This document shows positions 1 to 8,569 of a stretch of 55,953 nucleotides of DNA, one piece after another. The notes beneath the pieces are model-generated. The model searched no databases. It saw only the letters and a program-made list of their open reading frames with translations, and was not told where the DNA came from. Origin of the DNA: a virus; the IMG/VR virus record IMGVR_UViG_3300009136_000007, positions 1 through 55,953 of that record. One strand, 5' to 3'. How positions within the stretch are numbered: the stretch's first letter is position 1; each line of letters begins with the position of its first letter. The position numbers and the translations under genes were made by a program.

Positions 1-187
1 ATCAAAGAGTGGCCGTAATAAGTTTGCAAGAAATATATAGAAAAGAAGAGCGAAGTGCAGAGTTTCTACGGAGTGCTATACACAAGGTGCATTACCTTGA
101 GTTTGTTGTAGGACGGAGTCTACTCTTCCGATTCTATTTCAAGATCAGGCCAATATGTTTTATTAGATTATCTTACGAGTGTAGTAG
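1..187. other. Unassigned left end, possible structured non-coding segment
   Basis: No convincing gene was found here. The plus-strand open frame at 9-191 has an unlikely composition and no leader like the real genes. A perfect 6-bp inverted repeat, CAAGGT/ACCTTG, lies at 83-99. The stretch looks less A/T-skewed than the neighbouring spacers. If the genome is circular, this is the gap in the leftward operon between the gene at 188-418 and the gene whose ATG spans the junction. It could be an untranslated RNA region or simple spacer; nothing decides between them. Confidence 0.3.
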
Positions 188-418
188 TTAGTCTGTAATT
201 AATACAGATCTAACACTCACTGGAATACTACTTGAAGATGTATATGATTTATACTTTTCCCAGCAATTCATAGCATTTAGCTTTTCTTTCATAACTTCAT
301 ATGCTTCATCATGCGCATACTTCGCAGTCTTTCCATTCTTGAATGTTACTTCAATAATAGTGTTAGTGTTGATTAGAGATTTTCTGACTAAGAATCTTTT
401 TGATTGTAGAGTTTTCAT
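188..418 (-). CDS. Small hypothetical protein (76 aa)
   Basis: A 76-residue protein on the leftward strand. Its core reads like a short beta-strand domain (IIEVTFKNGKTAKYAHDEAYEV), loosely resembling KTSC-type miniproteins such as the one at 54953-55177, but the similarity is too weak to assign a family. It is the first leftward gene after the divergent spacer 419-798. If the molecule is circular, it opens the leftward operon that continues at 55953. Start: the only Met near the 5' end, behind a pure A/T leader. It is probably a real gene because its composition matches the other leftward genes; the function is unknown. Confidence 0.6.
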   Translation of the reverse strand: MKTLQSKRFLVRKSLINTNTIIEVTFKNGKTAKYAHDEAYEVMKEKLNAMNCWEKYKSYTSSSSIPVSVRSVLITD

Positions 419-798
419 AAGTAAAATATTTAAAGTTATTATTAAGTTAGTATTAATTAGTTACATAGATATTATCAATGTGATATCGTAAAAAGTTAGT
501 ATAAAAAAAGATAAATAAAATGTTAAAAAGATATTGTGTAATGTATTGGAAATCAAGTATATATATGCAAAAATCTTAAAAAACAAGGGGGGCCCGTAAT
601 TTGAAAACGTAAAAGGTAAAACGCTGAAAACCAGGAAGTTAGGGGGCAACGCTATGGTTCCCTATATCTAATAAGTTTTAAAAACAGTGACATAAGCCTG
701 TTAAGGTTATATAGTAAGGGGCTATTGTCACACTTTTAGTATTGTTAAACCGTAGTTGCAAGAACAAGTAAATAACCGCTTTTTCGTGTAAGTATATA
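419..798. other. Divergent intergenic control region
   Basis: About 380 bases without a credible gene, lying between the leftward gene at 188-418 and the rightward arm starting at 799. It contains G-runs (ggggggccc near 590-596, agggggc near 645), a weak hairpin around 644-666, and the long dyad element at 687-731. This is the only large spacer in the window. By position it should hold the promoters for both arms and possibly a replication origin; this is inference. The minus-strand frame at 461-649 is hydrophobic low-complexity sequence and was rejected as a gene. Confidence 0.6.
687..731 (+). promoter_or_regulatory. 45-bp dyad element, left copy
   Basis: Imperfect inverted repeat GTGACA-TA-AGCC ... 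GGGGCT-AT-TGTCAC with an A/T-rich centre. It ends 67 bases before the ATG at 799. Read in the direction of the downstream gene, its right half closely matches the element at 54091-54134 read on the minus strand: 21 of 24 bases agree over the stretch ending in TGTCAC. Likely an operator for a dimeric DNA-binding protein, a structured 5' leader RNA, or an origin motif. The HTH protein encoded beside the other copy is an obvious candidate ligand (inference). Confidence 0.6.
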
Positions 799-1419
799 AT
801 GTATAACACTAACATTAATACTATGGCTTATAAAAAAGAAAGTCCGATATACATGTATGCTAATACAAATAGTATGGACGAAAAAAACAAAGTTGGACCT
901 AAGGTAGGTGGTTCAGTAAGTGGTAAAACATTTTCAAAGAAAAGAATACAGGAATACAAAGATAGAAACTGGGCTATGGATCACACGACCCATTCTGCAA
1001 TTGCAGCCCCAAAACCACCACAGGCAAAGAACAATATTACGCCGACACCATATTTTCCTGATAACAAAGCTAAAACCCCTGAAACTAAAGCTACTAAAGT
1101 CGAAGCTACTGAAGTCAAAGCTACTAAAGGTTTGGTAAAGCAAAAAGCTAAAGCTATTGAAACTGTAAAGTCAACAAGTATAACAGGAGTAGCTCAAAGA
1201 CCAAAAGCAGAGTCTATTAAGTTAGCGAGCCCAAAGCAAGGATTAGTAGGTAAAAAAGATACAATAGTCAAATCAAAGGCTCCAAAATCTACAAAACTTA
1301 CTAGATCTCAGAAATTAAGAGCTAAGGGAGAAGAGGCTTTAGCTAGTGGTAATAAATTAAAAGCTAGAAGAATCAGAAAAAGATACGATAGAGCAGTTGC
1401 TCGTGAAGCTAAAAAATAA
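799..1419 (+). CDS. Lys/Ala-rich basic protein, unknown function
   Basis: A 206-residue, strongly basic, low-complexity protein. Its middle holds Thr/Lys/Ala repeats (KATKVEATEVKATKG), and it has a basic C-terminus (KLKARRIRKRYDRAVAREAKK). It is the first gene of the rightward arm. An internal ATG at 823 gives MAYKKESP, which resembles the start of the miniprotein at 11803 (MYGKKESP) and may be the true start. There are no membrane segments or enzyme motifs. Such a basic composition fits a virion-packaged or nucleic-acid-binding protein, but this is inference. The next gene follows after 5 bases. Confidence 0.7.
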   Translation: MYNTNINTMAYKKESPIYMYANTNSMDEKNKVGPKVGGSVSGKTFSKKRIQEYKDRNWAMDHTTHSAIAAPKPPQAKNNITPTPYFPDNKAKTPETKATKVEATEVKATKGLVKQKAKAIETVKSTSITGVAQRPKAESIKLASPKQGLVGKKDTIVKSKAPKSTKLTRSQKLRAKGEEALASGNKLKARRIRKRYDRAVAREAKK

Positions 1420-1424
1420 TAACG

Positions 1425-1697
1425 ATGGGTAAACAGAAGTTATCACCTAAAGCTTCAGCAGCTAAAAAGAAACGCGACTTAGCAGCAGCTAATTCAGATG
1501 ACAGGAAAGCTAAAAGAGCTGACAGTCAGAAGAAGCGTAGAGAAGCTACTAAAAAGCATGGTGCAAACTGGCTGAAAGGTAAAGACTACGATCACAACAC
1601 CGGAAAATTTACATCGGCAGCTCACAACAGAGGCGGGACACAGTGTAGGAGTAAAAAAGATGGTACAAAAGCAGAAAAGAAACAATCAAGAAAATAA
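1425..1697 (+). CDS. Small basic hypothetical protein (90 aa)
   Basis: A 90-residue, very Lys/Arg-rich protein (KASAAKKKRDLAAANSDD at its start) with a more ordered part around residues 45-75 that includes HGANWLKGKDYDHNTGKFT and one Cys. It belongs to the group of small basic proteins scattered through the rightward arm (also 799, 11517, 12256, 42162, 42317). It sits 5 bases after the preceding gene and 3 before the tail-fibre gene, so all three are cotranscribed. Function not recognised. Confidence 0.75.
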   Translation: MGKQKLSPKASAAKKKRDLAAANSDDRKAKRADSQKKRREATKKHGANWLKGKDYDHNTGKFTSAAHNRGGTQCRSKKDGTKAEKKQSRK

Positions 1698-1700
1698 GAC

Positions 1701-3080
1701 ATGGCAGATATATCAACATACAGAGTAGTCACACCGAAAGCTAGTGACATAGTACTAGGTACACAAACCTACAAAGCTACCGATCCTAACCCTATTATAG
1801 GTAACCCAACAGTTAACTTCACAGTATCGTCGCTATTAAGTTCAGGTATATCTAGTTATATAAATGGTACAGTTAATACTATACCGATATTCACTAGTAC
1901 AAACGTTATAGGTGATTCTATAATAACTCAAAACGCTAGTAAAATAGGTATCGATGTTACAGTACCTAGTTATAAGCTATCTGTACAAGGAGATATTTCA
2001 TTAGTTGGCGGTGGAGAAAACTACGGTATACTATCACCAATTAGTCAGGGTATGCAAATCGCTGTAGGAGATGGGGCAAGTGTATCAACACCTCTAGCTA
2101 CTTTCGACGGGGTAAACCAAAGAGTAGGTATTGGAACTAATACACCAACACAAAAATTGCATGTTAATGGTGCTGCTAGAGTAACTGGTGGGTACTACGA
2201 CTCTAGTAACTCACAGGGAACTTCTGGTCAAGTCCTATCTTCCACTGGTACTGCAACTAGTTGGATAGATGGTTCAGCAATACCAGGTGCTTTATCTGGC
2301 TCTGGAACCGTTAACCGTGTACCTCGATTTACAGGTTCAGATATTTTAGCTAATGGATCTATTTTAGATAATGGTACAAACGTTTCTATAAGAGACACAT
2401 CTAATTCCCCCGGCTCTAATGTTTTAACAGTTAGCTCACAGCTAGGTGTTGGGTACGATGGTATATTTATAAAAGATCCTTTTGCTGGTACAAACCGTTT
2501 TGTTAGCTCTAATAACCCAATGTTGTCACTAGGTACTTCTACAGATAACGGTGCTACCGCAGCTATTTATTTAGGTAAAAGCGCTACAGCTGATGGGCAA
2601 GATGCTAAGATAGAGTACAACACCGCATCTGGTAGCTTTGGTAGCTTAAGTGTTTTCTTCAAAGGGCAAGGAACGTATAGAAAGCACCTTGAATTCGGTA
2701 ACATTAGCTCTTCTACTCCTAGATCAGTATTCTTTGGAAATGTTGGTATAGGCACAACTTCACCTGCATCACCACTAGATGTAACTGGAGCTGTAAAAGT
2801 AAGAGGTCAGATTGAGGTACTTGCTGGGAATAATAAAGTTTTACAACTTTTCTCTTCAGGAGGAACTGCAGCTTATATAAACACTGGAAGTTCTGGTGGA
2901 ATTATTCAGTTTGGAGCGCCTGCTTCAAACGTTACTAATATTAATGTTCAGGGTACATCATCTGCTGAAGAATTAGAAAGCACAGTATCTGCTAACGGTT
3001 TAATACTTAAATCACCAGACGGTACTAGATACAGAGTTACAGTAGCAAACGGAGGGACGTTGAGCGTTTCCGCAGTATAA
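1701..3080 (+). CDS. Tail fibre / receptor-binding protein with GIGT repeats
   Basis: A 459-residue virion appendage protein. The N-terminus (about residues 1-50, DIVLGTQTYKATDPNPI...NFTVSSLLS) resembles that of the next gene and is probably the virion attachment domain. The rest is Ser/Thr/Gly-rich beta structure with two copies of the fibre motif (VGIGTNTPTQKLHV, VGIGTTSPASPLDV), typical of trimeric beta-helical fibres in Bacteroidota phages. No S74 chaperone domain is present, unlike the fibre at 5267. First of four adjacent adhesion-type genes; it acts at the cell surface in host recognition (inferred from family features). Confidence 0.75.
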   Translation: MADISTYRVVTPKASDIVLGTQTYKATDPNPIIGNPTVNFTVSSLLSSGISSYINGTVNTIPIFTSTNVIGDSIITQNASKIGIDVTVPSYKLSVQGDISLVGGGENYGILSPISQGMQIAVGDGASVSTPLATFDGVNQRVGIGTNTPTQKLHVNGAARVTGGYYDSSNSQGTSGQVLSSTGTATSWIDGSAIPGALSGSGTVNRVPRFTGSDILANGSILDNGTNVSIRDTSNSPGSNVLTVSSQLGVGYDGIFIKDPFAGTNRFVSSNNPMLSLGTSTDNGATAAIYLGKSATADGQDAKIEYNTASGSFGSLSVFFKGQGTYRKHLEFGNISSSTPRSVFFGNVGIGTTSPASPLDVTGAVKVRGQIEVLAGNNKVLQLFSSGGTAAYINTGSSGGIIQFGAPASNVTNINVQGTSSAEELESTVSANGLILKSPDGTRYRVTVANGGTLSVSAV

Positions 3081-3100
3081 ATTAAATAAAACATCGATAA

Positions 3101-3805
3101 ATGCCAATAATTAGTTCTTATCCATATGATATAACGATTCAAGACAACGATGCTTGGATAGGTACTGACTCTACTAATAGGCAAACCAAACAGTATACTG
3201 CTAAAGCTGTAGCTAACTACCTAAACACTAATGGTAAGGTTTCAGTTGGTGGTCAAATGGTATATAAATTTTCTACCATACCATTAAATGAGTTTGGTAC
3301 TTTTGCTTTACCATCTGGAGGAGGTAGCGGAACAGGTTTTTCTGCGATATCTACATTAAAAATATCAATAACAGAAAAATCGGGGCAAAATGTTGTACCT
3401 TGGTTAGAATACTTGGTGGGTGATCAGGTATTGATTAGTTCCCAAGAAGAGGTTGGTTCCTTTGGGCATTACACGGTTTTATCTTACTCAGTAGATTCAG
3501 GCAATAGCTCTTTCTACAGTTTAGAGCTAGGCTATATAGGGGGCAACGGAAATATAATAGCCGATAAATATTACGACATTATTAATTTTGCTTTATCAGG
3601 TGACTCCAGCGATAAAACATTTGTGTATAACCAGGGCACGCCTTCAGCTGTTTGGACCATACAACATAACTTAGGTAAATTTCCTTCAGTAACAGCTGTA
3701 AACTCAAACAACATACAGGGTTTCGGAGAAGTACAATACATAGACTCAAACAATTTAACAATAACTTTCTCAGCAGGCTTCTCAGGTAAGGCCTACCTGA
3801 ATTAA
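3101..3805 (+). CDS. Probable tail appendage / fibre accessory protein
   Basis: A 234-residue protein whose first 45 residues (ISSYPYDITIQDNDAWIGTD, then a conserved NYL) parallel the N-terminus of the upstream fibre: a D-x-x-[IL]-GT core followed by a strand and a short helix. The C-terminal part (about residues 170-234) is a compact beta domain with WTIQHNLGKFPSVTAVNSN, a pattern typical of phage appendage tips. It lies between two fibre genes, so a role as a second receptor-binding protein or fibre connector is likely. No enzyme motifs were seen. Confidence 0.65.
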   Translation: MPIISSYPYDITIQDNDAWIGTDSTNRQTKQYTAKAVANYLNTNGKVSVGGQMVYKFSTIPLNEFGTFALPSGGGSGTGFSAISTLKISITEKSGQNVVPWLEYLVGDQVLISSQEEVGSFGHYTVLSYSVDSGNSSFYSLELGYIGGNGNIIADKYYDIINFALSGDSSDKTFVYNQGTPSAVWTIQHNLGKFPSVTAVNSNNIQGFGEVQYIDSNNLTITFSAGFSGKAYLN

Positions 3806-3824
3806 ACTAAAAAAAACAAAAAAA

Positions 3825-5246
3825 ATGGCAATTAACTTTTTAAACAGCATTGATCTTAATCAACTAGAGTTGATTCACGCAGCAATAGAAAACCAAGCTA
3901 CAGATGCTCTCGCTGGTACCGGTGTAGACGGTCAACTGTATTACAACACAACTGATAACGACTTAAAAGTATGGACTGGCTCAGCGTGGTCTACAATCGT
4001 AACAACTGGATCTGGGGATGCAGTAGAATCTATAACAGGAGGTGATGGTATTGCTGTAACTGGTACAGCTGCCGTTCCTATAGTAAGCGTAGATTATGCA
4101 GCAGGAGCTGATAACTTAATTTCCGCAGCAACATTATATTCAGCTGGTACGATTCCAGTAAGTGCATACACGCCATATATTTTAGTATCCAATGATACCC
4201 CAGGTGTTGCAAATGACGAGGTTCTAAAAATAAGACTTCAAAACATACCACTTGATCGCTTTGGAGTTCCAACGAACAACGTGGCTTTTAACAGCAAGAA
4301 AATAACTGGTTTGGCGGACCCAACAGGTACTCAAGATGCTGCTACTAAAGCTTACGTCGATGCTGCTACAGTTGGTGGTCTTATTTATCAAGGAGGATAC
4401 AATGCTAGTACCAATGCTCCAAACCTAGATACAGCTGTTAGTATATCAGCACTTGGTAGCGGTAGTGGATCATTCACCGGTACAGTAGGTACTTCAGGTG
4501 GTTCTGGGGTTGGAATGACCGTGTTTGCTCAAACAAATGCATCTGGTGCACTGGTTTTAGCTAGAGTAGTTAACGGTGGTACTGGTTATACAGCTGGTGA
4601 CACAATACAAGTTGTAATAACAGGACACACGGGCCAAGGCATAACCGTTAGTTCTGTACCTATTGCTAATATTGAAGTAGGATGGACTTACACTGTAACA
4701 ACTGGCGGTTACTTTTACAATGAATTAGTAGCACCTGGTGATGTGCTTATAGCGGAGGTTAACGTTCCTACAGAGCAAGATGCTTGGACTAAGGTACAGA
4801 ACAACATCGACTTAGCTTCTTCTGTTCAAGTAGGTATTGGAAACGTGGTAACTGGATCTAGTGGAACTATAACTGCTCCGTACACGAATGGTACAGCTGC
4901 ATTAGATGTTGTTGATTCAAATCCTTCTCAAAAAGGTGCTGTTATCGTTGCTGGTGGAACTGGTATTGGTGTTACTTATTCAAGTGGTACAGCTACTGTT
5001 AATTTAAATAAAATATCATTCACTAACACAGGGCCAGCAACAATAGGAACAAGTTACGCTATACCTGGTTCTACTCACCTTTTAGGAAACGACTCATCTA
5101 TTATAATGGTTCAATTAGTAGAAGTTGCAACAGGTGAAACAGTACATGCGGATGTAACTAGAGGAGCTACTGGGTTAATAACCATAACGTTTGCTGAGAA
5201 TCAAGCGGTTAACGCTTTCAGAGCTTTATTACAGAAAATAGTATAA
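3825..5246 (+). CDS. Tail fibre protein
   Basis: A 473-residue fibre-type protein. It starts MAINFLNSIDLNQLEL, matching the start of the next fibre (MAIKFLNTVD), so the two probably share an attachment peptide. Residues 30-60 carry GQLYYNTTDNDLKVWTGSAW, a common fibre motif. TQDAATKAYVDAATV (about residue 168) is a typical trimeric fibre repeat, and a Gly-rich NGGTGYTAGDTIQV segment follows. There is no S74 domain. It is preceded by an A-only leader (aaaaaaaacaaaaaaa) rather than a Shine-Dalgarno sequence. Confidence 0.75.
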   Translation: MAINFLNSIDLNQLELIHAAIENQATDALAGTGVDGQLYYNTTDNDLKVWTGSAWSTIVTTGSGDAVESITGGDGIAVTGTAAVPIVSVDYAAGADNLISAATLYSAGTIPVSAYTPYILVSNDTPGVANDEVLKIRLQNIPLDRFGVPTNNVAFNSKKITGLADPTGTQDAATKAYVDAATVGGLIYQGGYNASTNAPNLDTAVSISALGSGSGSFTGTVGTSGGSGVGMTVFAQTNASGALVLARVVNGGTGYTAGDTIQVVITGHTGQGITVSSVPIANIEVGWTYTVTTGGYFYNELVAPGDVLIAEVNVPTEQDAWTKVQNNIDLASSVQVGIGNVVTGSSGTITAPYTNGTAALDVVDSNPSQKGAVIVAGGTGIGVTYSSGTATVNLNKISFTNTGPATIGTSYAIPGSTHLLGNDSSIIMVQLVEVATGETVHADVTRGATGLITITFAENQAVNAFRALLQKIV

Positions 5247-5266
5247 TTAAAATTAAATAAAATTAA

Positions 5267-7567
5267 ATGGCAATAAAATTCTTAAATACTGTTGATACTG
5301 ACGTTGCTTTTGTTTCTAAAGGTGGAAGCTATAGCGCCACAATTGATACAAAAACAGACGTTGCTATCTCGGTGCTTCAAAATAATAAAATTTATAGCGA
5401 AACATCAAGTGGTTACTTGAGAAATTTAATGTACCATGATTCAAATGGATCTATTCAGATTGGCCAAGATGGTACGGCGTTAATAACTGATATAATTATG
5501 AAGCCAGGTACTTCTGGTAACGTGATTTTTAGAACACAAAGCAACTCAGAGACAGTGCGTATCAGTAGTAACGGCAACGTCGGGATCGGAACGACTAGTC
5601 CTGGGTCTAAATTAACTGTTGCCACTTCCATGCTATCTGGAGGAACGGATTTTGATTTTTTACAATTAGCCTTTAACGGTGGATGGATTGGAAATGTAGG
5701 GGGTTTAGCAGCTATTAACTTTACTGACAGTATAACATCAACCAATACAGTAGGAAGAATTGGCGTTACATATACCGGAAGTCAAGGTAAGTTTGTAGTC
5801 ACAGATTTATATTCTGGAGGATATGGTGCAAGCGGCGACGTTTTTACAATACAAGCAGATGGTCAAACCTATATTAAAGGTAACGTAGGTATCGGCACGA
5901 CTAGTCCTAGCCAAAAACTTGAAGTCGACGAAGGATATATAAACGTTACTGGTGCTGGAACATCACATGGGTACGAACTAGAAAGAGATGGTTTTGATAC
6001 ATATAGGCTTAGGCATTTAGATGGTGGACTTACTATATATAATAGTACTGACGCCAGAAAAGAAATGACATTTGACGGCGCTGGCAACGTCGGCATCGGG
6101 ACGACTAGTCCTTCGCAAAAACTAGAAGTTAGTACTGACGCAGAAATAGTTTCTAAATTCGTAGGTAATACAGACGACGGAACAGGCTTTGTTGGAGCTG
6201 TTGTAGAAATCGAAACAAATAATGACGCTAGGGGTAGGGGTATATATCTAACTCATAGGGATAGTAGTGATACTAGCGATAGCGAGTGGTATATGGGAAC
6301 ACCTTACAATGGAGGTGGTCTTAGTATTGGTAATGCAGCTTATGGCACATCGGTAAACTCAGCTACAGGACCAGCCCATAAAGACCAGTCAAAACTATTT
6401 GTTACAGAAGCTGGCAACGTTGGGATCGGGACAACTACTCCTGATGCGAAGTTAGATATTTCTCAAGGCGCAGGAGGAACAGCACAAAACGTTATTAATT
6501 CTGGTGAAGTAGCTTTTAGGTTTTCTACTAAAGTAGAAGATACTAGTATTAATACAGCTGTATTTAGACAAGGCATATACTATAATAATGTTGAAAACGC
6601 AACAATAGCTTTTTATAGAGGAAGTAGCACTGTTGGTGGTTTCTTGACATTTACCACAAATAATGGTAACGAAAGAATGCGTATCACCAGCGCAGGTAAC
6701 GTCGGCATCGGGGATACTAGTCCTAGTTACCCGTTAGCGGTAAATGGAACTTCTGCTGCTAATAAATTCTACGTTCCTAACGTTACAGCCACAACCGCTT
6801 GGGCATTTCAAGCTAGAAACAGCGCTAACACAGCAGACAGCGGATTATATTTTGAAAACGGAGACGCTCAATTATTACTTAGAGATGATTCAAATAATCT
6901 TAATGTTAGAATAAATGCAGATACTAATAGCTACATTAATGGAGGTAGCTTAGGTCTAGGAACTACCAGCCCTAACTTGAAACTTGATGTAATATCGGGA
7001 ACCAATAATGGTATTAGAATATCAGCAACAGATACTACTAGTAACTGGAGAGATATTGACATAAGATCATACGTATCGCAGGCTCAGGCAAATGCTTTGC
7101 CAGACGGGTCAGCCATATACACTACAAACCCAGCGTCTCAAACAGAAACGGCTTTTTCTAAATTTGGTGGATTAGTTCTTCAAGGTAGAGATGACGGTAA
7201 CTCTAGTTTCGCTATTAGATTAGGTAACGGTAATGGCTACGCTACTAGAATGTTCATGGGCGCAACTGGTGCTACTGTTTTTTCAAATACGGTTACAGCT
7301 ACAAATTTCATATTATCCTCAGATGAAAGACTAAAAGAAAATGTTGAAAAAGTATGTGATAATAGAGTTAAAGCAGATTGGAAAACTTTTGAATTAAAAA
7401 CAGAAAAAGGAGAAAAAAGATACGGAGTTATAGCTCAAGAGCTAGAAGAAAACCATCCTGAATTTGTTAAAACAGACGATGAAGGCTTTAAGTCAGTAAA
7501 GTATATAGATTTATTAATCGCTAAGATAGCTGAGTTAGAAGCAAGATTAGAAAAACTAGAAAAATAA
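5267..7567 (+). CDS. Tail fibre with C-terminal peptidase S74 chaperone
   Basis: A 766-residue fibre. The N-terminal MAIKFLN peptide is shared with the previous gene. Six NVGIGTTSP-like repeats divide the shaft into blocks of roughly 70-110 residues. The last 80 or so residues are an intramolecular chaperone of the S74 family: SDERLKEN starts at S685, with K690 completing the expected Ser-Lys pair, then YGVIAQELEENHPEFV and a C-terminal coiled coil (KIAELEARLEKLEK). In this family the chaperone trimerises the fibre and then cuts itself off just before the Ser. Main candidate for host-receptor binding. Its stop overlaps the next start (TAATG). Confidence 0.85.
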   Translation: MAIKFLNTVDTDVAFVSKGGSYSATIDTKTDVAISVLQNNKIYSETSSGYLRNLMYHDSNGSIQIGQDGTALITDIIMKPGTSGNVIFRTQSNSETVRISSNGNVGIGTTSPGSKLTVATSMLSGGTDFDFLQLAFNGGWIGNVGGLAAINFTDSITSTNTVGRIGVTYTGSQGKFVVTDLYSGGYGASGDVFTIQADGQTYIKGNVGIGTTSPSQKLEVDEGYINVTGAGTSHGYELERDGFDTYRLRHLDGGLTIYNSTDARKEMTFDGAGNVGIGTTSPSQKLEVSTDAEIVSKFVGNTDDGTGFVGAVVEIETNNDARGRGIYLTHRDSSDTSDSEWYMGTPYNGGGLSIGNAAYGTSVNSATGPAHKDQSKLFVTEAGNVGIGTTTPDAKLDISQGAGGTAQNVINSGEVAFRFSTKVEDTSINTAVFRQGIYYNNVENATIAFYRGSSTVGGFLTFTTNNGNERMRITSAGNVGIGDTSPSYPLAVNGTSAANKFYVPNVTATTAWAFQARNSANTADSGLYFENGDAQLLLRDDSNNLNVRINADTNSYINGGSLGLGTTSPNLKLDVISGTNNGIRISATDTTSNWRDIDIRSYVSQAQANALPDGSAIYTTNPASQTETAFSKFGGLVLQGRDDGNSSFAIRLGNGNGYATRMFMGATGATVFSNTVTATNFILSSDERLKENVEKVCDNRVKADWKTFELKTEKGEKRYGVIAQELEENHPEFVKTDDEGFKSVKYIDLLIAKIAELEARLEKLEK
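5573..6972 (+). repeat. Dispersed DNA repeats coding for GNVGIGTTSP
   Basis: Six near-identical units of about 27-30 bases (consensus aacgtcggcatcgggacgac then tagtcct) start near 5573, 5882, 6083, 6413, 6694 and 6945 inside the fibre gene. They are strongly conserved at the DNA level, including less common GC-rich codons. Two weaker relatives lie in the first fibre gene near 2127 and 2738. The repeats are protein-structural but may also serve as recombination points for swapping fibre blocks. Confidence 0.7.
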
Positions 7568-8133
7568 TGAGTGTACCTAATACAACAACATTCGATTTAC
7601 AAACAGTTGTAAATGTAGTGAATTCAACAACAGATGATTTAGTTGATTGTTTTGCAGACGCTGTAGCTAGTAAGTTTGACTCTAACTATGGGCCTGGAGA
7701 TGAAAGCAATTTGTTGCAATTTAGAAATTATGATGCTGGAACAACAAATACCTTGGTAATCTCTACACAAAGTATCGGGGATTTTAATTACGCAAATATA
7801 GGTAATTTTAGCGATGGTACTCAAACTATTAGTTACACATGGAAGTATGTTCAAAAAATATCTGGTACTGGAACTGTTACTATTAGTTACGATGGTGTAG
7901 CAAGGGCTGAGGGATATACAACACCTACTATAACTGGATCTATAAATCAAATAGGAGGTAGTAATACCGCTGGAAGATTTTTTCCTCGTAACACTTTTGA
8001 CATTTCGCCAACTAACAGCGATTGGGAAGCGGAATTTGAGTTCACCTTACTTATAACAACATATGATACAGTTCCAACAAGTCCAGATAATAAAACAACT
8101 TTTACTACTTACATTGGCGATGCGCCGCAGTAG
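7567..8133 (+). CDS. Hypothetical protein in the fibre cluster (188 aa)
   Basis: A 188-residue protein translationally coupled to the S74 fibre by a TAATG overlap. It is acidic and Ser/Thr/Asn-rich, with predicted beta structure throughout. Its first 60 residues (NTTTFDLQTVVNVVNSTTDD) look like a helical attachment segment followed by an LLQFRNYDA motif. No catalytic motifs or membrane segments are visible. Its position suggests a virion appendage or fibre-assembly protein; the family was not recognised. Confidence 0.65.
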   Translation: MSVPNTTTFDLQTVVNVVNSTTDDLVDCFADAVASKFDSNYGPGDESNLLQFRNYDAGTTNTLVISTQSIGDFNYANIGNFSDGTQTISYTWKYVQKISGTGTVTISYDGVARAEGYTTPTITGSINQIGGSNTAGRFFPRNTFDISPTNSDWEAEFEFTLLITTYDTVPTSPDNKTTFTTYIGDAPQ

Positions 8134-8159
8134 CTTAATAAATAAATAAATAAATAAAA

Positions 8160-8510
8160 ATGGCAATTACTTACAAATGGGATATCCCAACAATGAATGC
8201 TCACATTCAATCACAAGGTGAAGACAATGTAATCTACACAGTGCATTACAGATACACAGGTTCTGAAGAATCAAATGGTAAAACTTATTCATCAACTAAT
8301 ATTGGTACTCAAAGCTACACTTACGAAGCTGGAACTCCTTTTACGCCTTACGAAAACACTGAAGCTTTTGAAGCTATAGTTGTCGGGTGGTTAGAAAGTT
8401 CTTTAGATGTAGATCAAATGCAAGCTACTATAAATGCAGACATACAGTCTCAAATCGAGCCAGTTAACGAAGATTTGTATTTTACTTGGCAAAACCCACC
8501 AAGCGTGTAA
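8160..8510 (+). CDS. Hypothetical appendage-associated protein (116 aa)
   Basis: A 116-residue protein starting MAITYKWDIPTMNAHIQ, with a beta-sandwich-like middle (NVIYTVHYRYTGSEE) and a helical C-terminal half with DVDQMQATINADIQSQIEP. This layout resembles small proteins that many phages encode next to fibre genes. The leader before its ATG is a run of AAAT repeats (8139-8159). Last gene of the adhesion cluster before the chaperonin genes. Function unknown. Confidence 0.65.
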   Translation: MAITYKWDIPTMNAHIQSQGEDNVIYTVHYRYTGSEESNGKTYSSTNIGTQSYTYEAGTPFTPYENTEAFEAIVVGWLESSLDVDQMQATINADIQSQIEPVNEDLYFTWQNPPSV

Positions 8511-8543
8511 AAAAGAGTAATTTCAAGTGATGATATAAATATA

Positions 8544-8569
8544 TCAATTAAATTAAATCAAATTAAATT
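8544..8569 (+). promoter_or_regulatory. A/T-only leader of groEL, repeated elsewhere
   Basis: The 19-mer TCAATTAAATTAAATCAAA at 8544-8562 occurs again at 12950-12968, directly before the ATG at 12969. A sister repeat of TAAAT units precedes the primase-helicase gene on the minus strand (50727-50754). These leaders lack a Shine-Dalgarno sequence and are likely unstructured ribosome-entry stretches, as expected in Bacteroidota. Confidence 0.5.

Noticed and set aside
9-191. Plus-strand open frame of 60 residues at the left end
   Set aside because: Odd composition (Arg/Phe/Ile/Cys-rich), no leader like the other genes, and opposite to the leftward operon if the genome is circular.
461-649. Minus-strand 62-residue hydrophobic open frame
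   Set aside because: Phe/Leu/Tyr-rich translation of an A/T-rich spacer; it would read through the control region and has no ordered motif.
5573-6972. Regularly spaced similar repeats, considered as a CRISPR array
   Set aside because: They lie in one long open frame, encode a fibre motif, and the spacers are long and coding.
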